Source: Thermococcus sp.
GTDB taxonomy: Archaea > Methanobacteriota_B > Thermococci > Thermococcales > Thermococcaceae
Direction: 5' to 3'
DNA: 10,067 nucleotides
NCBI GenBank assembly: GCA_015522395.1
Contig: WAMH01000197.1
Location: 1-10,067 of the forward strand
Shown here: positions 1-4,905 of the stretch, in pieces
Position numbering within the stretch: the stretch's first letter is position 1
Layout of the letters: every line of letters begins with the position of its first letter
Notes under the pieces: model-generated
The model's database searches: none
What the model was told of the DNA's origin: nothing
The model's input: the letters and a program-made list of their open reading frames with translations, nothing else
Made by a program: the position numbers and the translations under genes

Positions 1-218
1 AGACCCAGAATCAGGACCGTCGTGTAGAGCAGTATCGCCAGGAATCTGCCGAGGAACTCGATGACCAGCGGCGGGAGCTTCGTCTTCCGCATGCTCCTCT
101 TGAAGATGGACACTAATACCTTCGAAACTATGTAACCCACCACCAGGATGACCAGTGCCGATATGAGCTGGAAGTAGGTAATCCCTATGTAGGGTATCTG
201 CTCCTCCCATCCAACCAC
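1..218 (-). CDS. MscS-family mechanosensitive channel, N-terminal fragment (runs off the left edge)
   Basis: This is the first ~72 codons of a small-conductance mechanosensitive channel-like membrane protein, cut by the window edge. MscS channels open under membrane tension to release solutes during hypo-osmotic shock. After a short polar N-terminus (VGWEEQIPYIG), a hydrophobic helix (ITYFQLISALVILVVGYIVS) is followed by a basic stretch (FKRSMRKTK). A second hydrophobic segment (FLGRFLAILLYTTVLILG) ends at the edge. Short N-terminus, TM1, basic loop, TM2 is the layout of simple archaeal MscS proteins. The pore helix and beta domain lie outside, so the family call rests on this pattern. The start is a GTG at 218; the only nearby ATG is out of frame and hits a stop within a few codons. 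GGTGAT at 227-222 is the ribosome-binding site. It lies 61 bp downstream of coaBC on the same strand. Confidence 0.7.
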   Translation of the reverse strand, partial: MVGWEEQIPYIGITYFQLISALVILVVGYIVSKVLVSIFKRSMRKTKLPPLVIEFLGRFLAILLYTTVLILG

Positions 219-249
219 ATTATCACCCCCGTTATTTCTGGGGATTAGG

Positions 250-264
250 AAAAAGGGTAGAAAA
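250..264 (-). terminator. Oligo-T terminator after coaBC
   Basis: Read on the minus strand, the region 16 nt past the coaBC stop holds two T runs, TTTT and TTTTT, separated by CTACCC. Thermococcales transcription commonly stops at such T-rich tracts without a hairpin. Only about 30 bp remain between this tract and the start of the MscS-like gene. No convincing separate TATA box was found for that gene, so it may depend on read-through. Confidence 0.5.
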
Positions 265-279
265 GGCTTCCGCTCGTAT

Positions 280-1491
280 TCACAGGAGCTTCACTATCTC
301 GTCCCAAAGCCTCTCCGCGAGTTCCCTCTTGCCCATCCTCGACAGTTTCTTCACAAAATCCCTGCCCACGAGCAGAACCTCGTTCTCGTCGCTCCCGAAT
401 GCTTCCAGGGTGTTGGCAACGACCAAGTCGCTTCCAGCCCTCTCGATCTGCTTTCTGGCCGCGCTTATCAGCTCCTCCTCACCAAGTCCCATTTCGGCCT
501 TGAAGCCGACGAGGAATGTATCGGGCTGAAGCCCCTTAACAAGGTCTATTATCTTCGGCGTTGGCTCGAGTTCAAGGGTCAGCGGCCTTCCGCTCTTTAT
601 CTTCACATTTGCCTTTTCCTTCACCCTGAAGTCGCTGACGGCCGCAGCTAGAACAACGACGTCATACTTCTCTGCCTTCAGCTCCTTTCCTATCGCTTCC
701 AGCATTTCCTCGACGGTTTCAACCTCTATCTGGTTCTCCACGAGGCTGGAAACGCTTCCTTTAGTTCGTATCAGTGTCACCTCCGCACCTCTCAGCTCGG
801 CCTCTTCGGCGAGGGAAACGCCCATCTTTCCGCTGCTGGAGTTGGTTATGTAACGTATGGGGTCAATGTACTCCCTCGTCGCCCCTGCCGTAACCAAAAC
901 GCGCCTGCCTTTGAGATCTTTCTTATGGAGCTTTTTGATGACGCGGTAGACTATCTCCTCCATCGGGGCAACCTTCGCCTTGCCCTCCTCAAAGCGCGGC
1001 TCTATGAACTCGACGCCTAGTTTTCTGAGCTTCTCGATGTTCTCAAGCACTATCGGGTGGTCGTACATCGTCGAGTGCATCGCTGGAGCAATCATTATCG
1101 GCGTGTGGGAGAAAGCGGTAGTTACAACGGTCGTAACCGGCGTATCATCGATCCCGCAGGCTATCTTCCCGATGGTGTTGGCCGTTGCCGGACAGACTAA
1201 CACGAGATCGGCCTTGTTCTCGTGCTCTCCAGCTAATTCAACATGCTCTATGAAGCCGGTGATTTCAGTCACGACCGGGTTTCCTGTGGCAAACTCCATG
1301 GCGTAGGGGTGGATTATCTTGGTGGCGTTTTCGCTCATGAACGCATAGACTTCCGCCCCATGCCTTATAAGCTCCCTCGCGAGTTTAACGCACTCGACTG
1401 CCGCTATGCTGCCGGGAATAGCCAGAACGATTTTCTTTCCGACCAGCTTTCTGCTCTTGGTCGCGTAGATCAGCTTGATGTGGTGAAGCAT
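280..1491 (-). CDS. coaBC: Bifunctional phosphopantothenoylcysteine decarboxylase / phosphopantothenate-cysteine ligase (CoaBC, Dfp)
   Basis: This cytosolic enzyme couples 4'-phosphopantothenate to cysteine (CoaB) and decarboxylates the product to 4'-phosphopantetheine (CoaC) in coenzyme A synthesis. It is 403 residues from the chosen ATG, the usual size. The N-terminal flavoprotein domain (about 15-185) shows the nucleotide-binding start LAIPGSIAA (23-31), a likely catalytic His83, PATANT (101-106) and PAMHSTMYD (136-144). The C-terminal Rossmann-type ligase domain (about 197-400) starts RRVLVTAGATREYIDP and carries TNSSSGKMG (217-224) and the KIK motif (297-299). The start at 1491 is preferred over the in-frame GTG at 1500 because GGTGG (1501-1497) is then a proper ribosome-binding site; the GTG would be essentially leaderless. 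The decarboxylase clamp lacks the bacterial cysteine motif, and the PXMN motif has His for Asn; see findings. Confidence 0.95.
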   Translation of the reverse strand: MLHHIKLIYATKSRKLVGKKIVLAIPGSIAAVECVKLARELIRHGAEVYAFMSENATKIIHPYAMEFATGNPVVTEITGFIEHVELAGEHENKADLVLVCPATANTIGKIACGIDDTPVTTVVTTAFSHTPIMIAPAMHSTMYDHPIVLENIEKLRKLGVEFIEPRFEEGKAKVAPMEEIVYRVIKKLHKKDLKGRRVLVTAGATREYIDPIRYITNSSSGKMGVSLAEEAELRGAEVTLIRTKGSVSSLVENQIEVETVEEMLEAIGKELKAEKYDVVVLAAAVSDFRVKEKANVKIKSGRPLTLELEPTPKIIDLVKGLQPDTFLVGFKAEMGLGEEELISAARKQIERAGSDLVVANTLEAFGSDENEVLLVGRDFVKKLSRMGKRELAERLWDEIVKLL

Positions 1492-1522
1492 AGAAACCAC
1501 CGAGAATACGTGGGAGCTGGGT

Positions 1523-1536
1523 CATATATAATAGTT
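1523..1536 (-). promoter_or_regulatory. TATA promoter for coaBC
   Basis: The minus strand reads TATTATATATGA here, the best TATA box in the window. It predicts a start near 1501, giving a ~10-nt leader that just includes the GGTGG ribosome-binding site before the ATG at 1491. It lies directly after the DUF190 stop, so coaBC has its own promoter even though it follows crcB and DUF190 on the same strand. Confidence 0.65.
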
Positions 1537-1543
1537 AGGAAAG

Positions 1544-1924
1544 TTAGAGCTCCCTCACCGCGTCTTCCTCAAACTTCCTGACCTCCTCTTGGGTTCCAAC
1601 CCAGACCACTATGGTGGGCTCGACGGTTATCATGCCGTCCTTTATCATGGGCCGTATTGCACATATCGCCTCCTCGATCTTGTAACCCCTGTCAACGGTC
1701 TCTATAACTATGGGCAGGTCGGTTGAGAGTCTCATTACGTCCGCCGAGTGAAGGTGACTCTTCTTTCCGAAACCGTAGATGCCGCGGTAGACAGTCGCCC
1801 CCGCGATGCCCATCTCGCGGAGCTTCTCAACTATCGCCTTGTAGAGGGGCTTTCCGTTGAAGCGGTCGTTCTCGCCGATGTAGATCTTAAGCCGGAGCGT
1901 GTTCCAGTGCTCGACCTCGACCAT
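1544..1924 (-). CDS. DUF190 family protein, crcB partner
   Basis: A 126-residue cytosolic protein of the DUF190 family, often found next to crcB/fluC fluoride channels; its biochemical role is not established. The family pattern is visible: an N-terminal strand with LRLKIYIGENDR, then KPLYKAIVEKLREMGIAGAT, the VYRGIYGFG segment, and paired DLPIVIETVDRG and ITVEPTIVVW strands. This is a small ferredoxin-like alpha/beta fold reminiscent of PII-like proteins, by fold inference only. The start at 1924 has a perfect ribosome-binding site, GGAGGTGAT, four bases away. Starting at 1957 would add 11 unrelated residues inside crcB. The crcB stop codon TGA lies inside this ribosome-binding site (1931-1929), so translation of the two is probably coupled. 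It may modulate the channel or sense a ligand; that is inference from linkage. Confidence 0.9.
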   Translation of the reverse strand: MVEVEHWNTLRLKIYIGENDRFNGKPLYKAIVEKLREMGIAGATVYRGIYGFGKKSHLHSADVMRLSTDLPIVIETVDRGYKIEEAICAIRPMIKDGMITVEPTIVVWVGTQEEVRKFEEDAVREL

Positions 1925-1928
1925 TAAA

Positions 1929-2300
1929 TCACCTCCTGGCCAGGATGAAGCCCGCAAAAACTAGGGATATGGTGATTATAACGTTTGCCGCGATGTTGAG
2001 GATTCCCAGAACGTATTCACCTTCTCGGAGGAGGGAGAAGGTCTCGTAGGAGAACGTAGAGAACGTGCTCAGCGCGCCGCAAAAGCCGGTTCCGAAGAAG
2101 GCCCTCCAGTCGGCCGGAACGTAGAAACCCCAGAACATCAGCCCGTAGAGGTAGCCGAGAACGAGGCTCGCCACGCTGTTGACTAAGAGCGTTCCCACAG
2201 GGAAATCCCTGTAAACCGGCATGATTCCGGAGAGGTAGAACCTTGCCACCGCACCCAGGGCACCGCCGAGCATCACCGCGATGATTATTCGGGGGTTCAT
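1929..2300 (-). CDS. crcB: Fluoride channel CrcB/FluC
   Basis: A 123-residue inner-membrane fluoride channel. FluC proteins work as antiparallel dual-topology homodimers that passively let F- leave the cell. All four transmembrane segments can be seen. TM1 holds GGALGAVARFY (12-22, with the conserved Arg20). TM2 starts GTLLVN with conserved Asn41. TM3 carries CGALSTFSTFS with Phe80 and Phe83 at the positions of the 'phenylalanine box' that lines the fluoride path. TM4 (about 98-120) follows. The length is normal for a single-domain FluC. The start ATG at 2300 has GGTGGTG just upstream. It overlaps the ribosome-binding site of the DUF190 gene, forming a two-gene unit. Its own promoter lies at about 2343-2329. 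The short leader holds no fluoride riboswitch; a candidate lies instead 2.4 kb upstream on the same strand. Confidence 0.95.
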   Translation of the reverse strand: MNPRIIIAVMLGGALGAVARFYLSGIMPVYRDFPVGTLLVNSVASLVLGYLYGLMFWGFYVPADWRAFFGTGFCGALSTFSTFSYETFSLLREGEYVLGILNIAANVIITISLVFAGFILARR

Positions 2301-2309
2301 GGCACCACC

Positions 2310-2322
2310 CCTGACCGTCAGG
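2310..2322. promoter_or_regulatory. Perfect inverted repeat CCTGACcGTCAGG between TATA and crcB start
   Basis: Two 6-bp arms, CCTGAC and GTCAGG, flank one central base. The element sits between the TATA box and the predicted start of crcB, where archaeal repressors usually bind. As RNA it could also form a small hairpin, but it would be mostly untranscribed if the start is near 2308. The operator role is inferred from position and symmetry only. Confidence 0.35.
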
Positions 2323-2328
2323 TTCCCA

Positions 2329-2345
2329 GGTTAAAAGGCTTTGCC
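2329..2345 (-). promoter_or_regulatory. BRE/TATA promoter for crcB-DUF190
   Basis: The minus strand reads GCAAAGCC followed by TTTTAA, an archaeal BRE-TATA pair. The predicted start is near 2308, about 8 nt before the crcB ATG at 2300. The stretch 2301-2404 otherwise holds only the palindrome listed next and the tail of the upstream operon; a short TTTT run near 2390 is the only hint of a terminator. Confidence 0.55.
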
Positions 2346-2404
2346 GTGCGGACGGTAAACGTTTTGAGGGGCTTACCCGCTGGACCCAGGAAAACCAGGA
2401 TACA

Positions 2405-2875
2405 TTACTCTCCGTTTCCCTTGGCCCGATCAGATTCCCCGTCATCGGGGGTTAACTTCTCGATTGGAGGCTTCTCAAAGCTCAGGTAGTAGTGTATCTT
2501 TTCCTCGACCTCGGGGTTCTCCCTGTTGGGGAGCCCCAGCTGCTTCCTCAGCCTCTTGTTCTCGGCCATCATTCCCGATAGCTGTATTGCAAGGTTCTGG
2601 TTGTCCATCGCTATGTAGTATGCCCTGAACTTCAGGGGGGACCATTCCCCTTCAATGCGGTAGAGCTTTCTCTCAAGATCCTCTATCTCCCTCTCGAGAG
2701 CCTCGATGTCCCCTTCAGCTCCCTCAGTGTATCCGTGGAGGAGGATTATCCTCAGCACCTCGTCCATCCTGAACTTGTACTCCTCAGCCAGTCGCTTTAT
2801 TTTCTCGAACGTCTCGTCGGGAACGTCGAAGGTTACCTTCCCCCACCCCCTCTCGGGTCTCACGACGATCTTCAC
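2405..2875 (-). CDS. Hypothetical protein: ribbon-helix-helix-like N-terminus plus coiled coil
   Basis: A 156-residue protein of unknown function, the last gene of the four-gene operon. Residues 13-50 fit the ribbon-helix-helix DNA-binding pattern: a strand (KVTFDVP), a helix (DETFEKIKRLAEEYK), then a turn and second helix (RMDEVLRIILLHGY). This may make it a small transcription regulator or a dimerisation module. Residues 55-78 and 92-113 are strongly charged helices with heptad-like spacing, likely coiled coil. The C-terminal tail is acidic and polar (PDDGESDRAKGNGE). The start is a GTG at 2875 overlapping the stop of the preceding gene as GTGA, with GAGGGG as ribosome-binding site, so translation is coupled. 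The RHH call comes from pattern only; no family name is recognised. Autoregulation of the operon would be natural but is speculative. Confidence 0.8.
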   Translation of the reverse strand: MKIVVRPERGWGKVTFDVPDETFEKIKRLAEEYKFRMDEVLRIILLHGYTEGAEGDIEALEREIEDLERKLYRIEGEWSPLKFRAYYIAMDNQNLAIQLSGMMAENKRLRKQLGLPNRENPEVEEKIHYYLSFEKPPIEKLTPDDGESDRAKGNGE

Positions 2876-3171
2876 TTCCCCTCACCCAGCCTCTTTGTCA
2901 GTTCTCTGTTCTCCTCACCCAGCTTTTTCCGGAACTCCATCAGAAACTCTTTATCGGCCAGCGCCTTCCGCTCAAACTCCAGGAGCTCACGGTATTCTCT
3001 TTCCAGCTCTTCGAGCCGTTTTTCAAGCTTTTCTTTCTGTTCAAGGAGAATCCTAAGCCTGAGCTCTTTCAGTGTTCTCTCAAGGCCCTCCAGGTCTCTA
3101 AAGCGCGCCTCTATTTCCTTCCGGTGCCTCTTGACCTTCCTGAACTCCTCGTTTCTCAACCTTATCTCCAT
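2872..3171 (-). CDS. Small coiled-coil protein, function unknown
   Basis: A 99-residue protein made almost entirely of charged heptads (about residues 5-95), rich in Glu, Lys, Arg and Leu, for example KEKLEKRLEELEREYRELLE. It has no cysteines, no membrane segment and no recognisable enzyme motif. It is probably a long helical dimer or a scaffold. The ATG at 3171 lies inside the end of the upstream Cys/His-module gene (10-nt overlap), and the end overlaps the next gene by 4 nt. The three reading frames are therefore translationally chained, and their products may form a complex; the next protein also ends in coiled coil, so hetero-coiled-coil pairing is possible. A Thermococcales-specific orphan is likely. 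Coding status is supported by the overlaps and the ribosome-binding site GGGGGT. Confidence 0.78.
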   Translation of the reverse strand: MEIRLRNEEFRKVKRHRKEIEARFRDLEGLERTLKELRLRILLEQKEKLEKRLEELEREYRELLEFERKALADKEFLMEFRKKLGEENRELTKRLGEGK

Positions 3172-3848
3172 GGGAACCCCCGCCTTTTCCTCCTTTTTTC
3201 TTCACCAAGCGGCGTCACGACCTCCAGTCCCTTAAGGGCTTCGACCGTCTGTGGCAACGCCTTGACTTCATCCTCGGTGTGTCCCTCCTTTGAGCGGTAG
3301 TCGAACTTGTCTATGAAAGACCTCATGCGCCCGTCCAACTCCTTGAGCTTCTCGATCTGGATCCTCCTGAGCTTCTCCGCCATCTCGGGATTCCTTTCTG
3401 CCAGCATGGACCGGAGCATCTCGTAGTGCCTCTTGCACAGTATTGACCCCGACCGCTCATACTCTGGAAGGAGTTCCTCGATCCTATCGGCGAAGGCCTC
3501 AACGGTTGTCCTTTCCTTCCTTTTGAGAAGGGAACAGAGAAAGCACTCACCCGTCCCGGCTTCTCCGTTCTCCTCGAGGGCGGATATGTAGATAGAGAGC
3601 ATGTGCTCGTAGATTATTGAGATCCCCAGGGGACCAAGGAGCGGCTCTGAGTAAGCCTTCTCAACCATCCTCCATGCGTGGTAGGTGCAGAGGCCGAGGC
3701 TCTCCTTGAACCTGTTCCTCACTTCAGGGTCGTTTACGTGCTCGTAGAGTATCGTCTCTATCTCGCTCTCCTCGTACTCCCTGAGCAGTCTGCACACGGG
3801 ACAGCCCTCCCCTAGGGCCTCCCTGAGGTGGATTCCGATGAGGTCCAT
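3162..3848 (-). CDS. Double CxxC/CxxH-module protein (resembles DUF6062)
   Basis: A 228-residue soluble protein with two copies of a CxxC...CxxH unit. Unit one is Cys16, Cys19, Cys54 and His57 (CPVC, LCTYH). Unit two is Cys102, Cys105, Cys138 and His141 (CFLC, LCKRH). The spacings between the paired ligands are nearly equal (34 and 32 residues), which indicates a duplicated, probably zinc-binding helical module. The sequence resembles archaeal and bacterial proteins annotated DUF6062; that name is from memory and unverified. The C-terminus (about 215-228, EKRRKRRGFPWR) is very basic and could touch nucleic acid or membrane. The start at 3848 has GAGGCG upstream and lies 10 nt after the stop of the prenyltransferase-like gene. 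Its function is unknown. Metal binding is inferred from the ligand pattern. Confidence 0.82.
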   Translation of the reverse strand: MDLIGIHLREALGEGCPVCRLLREYEESEIETILYEHVNDPEVRNRFKESLGLCTYHAWRMVEKAYSEPLLGPLGISIIYEHMLSIYISALEENGEAGTGECFLCSLLKRKERTTVEAFADRIEELLPEYERSGSILCKRHYEMLRSMLAERNPEMAEKLRRIQIEKLKELDGRMRSFIDKFDYRSKEGHTEDEVKALPQTVEALKGLEVVTPLGEEKRRKRRGFPWR

Positions 3849-3858
3849 TGGCGACGCC

Positions 3859-4725
3859 TCAAAGGAACCTCAGCATCGAATCAACCACGGCCACGGCTCG
3901 GTATGTGTTCTGGAAGTTGGAAATCCCAAGCTCCAGACTTCTCCTAAAACCACCGTTGGAGTTCTGGAGCTGGCGGATGAACCAGACGTGCCTTTTGGGA
4001 CAGGTTGGCCTTTCTCCCTGCAGTTCAAGCCCCCTAACCGCGTAGAAAGTCGGCTCAAGGTAAGGCGGCAGGCTGTAGGGAACCTCTGTAAAGCCTCCCC
4101 ACTCGCCGCAGAGCTCGCAGTTCCTGAAGTGCGCGCTCTTCGGCGGCCTGTAACCGAGGGTGTGTAGGGTGTAGAGGGCCTGATAGGTCATCGTGGTGCT
4201 CGGGTGCTTGGTTCCGTAGCCGTTACCGTTCCTGAAGCGCATGACGAACTCCCTGATGGCCTCCCTTTCATCTCCTGAGAACTCCACGCCTATGGCCCTG
4301 AAGGCCTTGACTACCCAGTATGTGGCTTCAAGCGGCGTCGCGGTTCCAAACTCCTCACTGCCACCCAGGCCAACGGCAAACTTGCCCTCAAGCGGGCTGT
4401 ACTTGGTGAACACTATGTCGCTCTTTTCCCGGGCAACGTCCTTCGCTCCCAGAACGGCCAGTCCTTCGAGGGCCATCGCTATCGCAACCACGGCCGTCTG
4501 TGGCTGTATCGCCTTTGAGAGGAATTCAATGGTTTTCTCCTTCTCAGGGATCTCAATGCCGAGAAGCTCATGGAGCTTTACGGCGTAGTAAGTGTCGTTT
4601 ACGTTCGTATCATCGAGAGCGCTAACGAAACAGTAACCGCCGTCCTCGTGGCGTCTACTGCCTATGTAATCCAGAACACCGTTTATGTCTATGTACTTCC
4701 CGATCTCTGTGAGCTTCGTGCCCAT
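3859..4725 (-). CDS. Prenyltransferase / squalene-cyclase repeat (alpha/alpha-barrel) protein
   Basis: A 288-residue protein whose repeats match the alpha/alpha-toroid family that includes protein prenyltransferase beta subunits and squalene/oxidosqualene cyclases. Repeat hallmarks are a Gly-Gly-aromatic turn followed by a helix with Thr/Tyr-x-x-aromatic-Ala. These are DGGYCF with DTNVNDTYYAV (28-48), TATPLEATYWVVKAF (128-142), GNGYG with TTMTYQALYTL (167-188), WGGF with LEPTFYAVRGL (209-233), and NGGF with QNTYRAVAVV (257-281). A Cys pair (203, 206), Cys242 and several His could bind a metal, as zinc does in prenyltransferase beta subunits. At 288 residues it is far shorter than a triterpene cyclase and has no DxDD motif, so cyclase activity is doubtful and no substrate is assigned. 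It is the first gene of the operon, behind a candidate fluoride riboswitch. The start ATG at 4725 has the ribosome-binding site GGAGGCGGT. Confidence 0.85.
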   Translation of the reverse strand: MGTKLTEIGKYIDINGVLDYIGSRRHEDGGYCFVSALDDTNVNDTYYAVKLHELLGIEIPEKEKTIEFLSKAIQPQTAVVAIAMALEGLAVLGAKDVAREKSDIVFTKYSPLEGKFAVGLGGSEEFGTATPLEATYWVVKAFRAIGVEFSGDEREAIREFVMRFRNGNGYGTKHPSTTMTYQALYTLHTLGYRPPKSAHFRNCELCGEWGGFTEVPYSLPPYLEPTFYAVRGLELQGERPTCPKRHVWFIRQLQNSNGGFRRSLELGISNFQNTYRAVAVVDSMLRFL

Positions 4726-4728
4726 TCT

Positions 4729-4737
4729 ACCGCCTCC
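4729..4737 (-). promoter_or_regulatory. Ribosome-binding site of the riboswitch operon, GGAGGCGGT
   Basis: It differs from the canonical GGAGGTGAT by carrying GGCGG (4734-4730). That segment is exactly complementary to CCGCC in the riboswitch (4800-4796), and CCGC at 4751-4748 could also pair with it. It therefore decides the ATG at 4725 and may be the controlled element. Confidence 0.55.
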
Positions 4738-4754
4738 ATATTTTTGAGCGGAGA

Positions 4755-4812
4755 ACAGGCGCCATCAGCCCAGCGGGCGCTTCGGCTCGAGGCCTGGCGG
4801 ACGCCATCGCCC
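4755..4812 (-). ncRNA. Candidate fluoride (crcB-type) riboswitch
   Basis: In RNA sense the leader starts GGGCGAUGGCGUCCGCC and ends GCCCGCUGGGCUGAUGGC then GCCUGUU, closely matching the fluoride riboswitch signatures (GGxGAUGG at the 5' side, GGCUGAUGG then CC and U at the 3' side). The required pairings all form. The pseudoknot is GGCG (4811-4808) with CGCC (4799-4796). Stem 1 is GGCGUC (4805-4800) with GGCGCC (4763-4758), six pairs including one U-G. Stem 2 is GCCC (4778-4775) with GGGC (4771-4768), followed by the conserved UGAU (4767-4764). The joining region between the pseudoknot and stem 2 is longer than in the minimal Thermotoga example and may hold an extra hairpin (GGC 4794-4792 with GCC 4786-4784). 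The predicted transcription start is at its first base. The match was made by eye; no covariance model was run. Confidence 0.78.
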
Positions 4813-4833
4813 GTTACCCCTTTTAACAGGCGA

Positions 4834-4849
4834 CTTAAAATCTTTGCGG
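4834..4849 (-). promoter_or_regulatory. BRE/TATA promoter of the riboswitch operon
   Basis: The minus strand reads CGCAAAG (BRE) then ATTTTAAG (TATA, 4841-4834). A 26-27 bp offset puts the start at about 4812, exactly where the riboswitch fold begins. The untranslated leader would be about 87 nt, unusually long for this window, where others are roughly 8-12 nt; that length alone marks it as a regulatory leader. Confidence 0.65.
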
Positions 4850-4860
4850 TTCGAGTTCCT

Positions 4861-4877
4861 CCGCAAGGTTTAATTAG
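4861..4877 (+). promoter_or_regulatory. BRE/TATA promoter for the archaemetzincin gene
   Basis: CCGCAAGG (BRE) followed by TTTAATTA (TATA, 4869-4876) predicts a start near 4898, 7-8 nt before the ATG at 4906. It lies back to back with the riboswitch operon promoter. The two BREs form an imperfect inverted repeat, CTTTGCGG at 4843-4850 and CCGCAAGG at 4861-4868. Confidence 0.6.
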
Positions 4878-4905
4878 TCCGGTGCGCTCCAGCCAGCGAG
4901 GGGGT

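Noticed and set aside
2301..2404. A fluoride riboswitch directly upstream of crcB
   Set aside because: The predicted leader is only about 8 nt and the gap lacks GAUGG or CUGAUG signatures; only a palindrome is present.
4741..4830. A tRNA or H/ACA-type RNA in the GC-rich 4741-4830 stretch
   Set aside because: No T-loop, anticodon arm or ACA end could be fitted; the fluoride riboswitch pairings explain the GC-rich segments.
4570..4905. A 112-codon in-frame N-terminal extension of the archaemetzincin gene
   Set aside because: It runs antisense to the prenyltransferase-like gene and through the riboswitch and promoters. The ATG at 4906 has a good ribosome-binding site and TATA box, and 226 residues fits the family.
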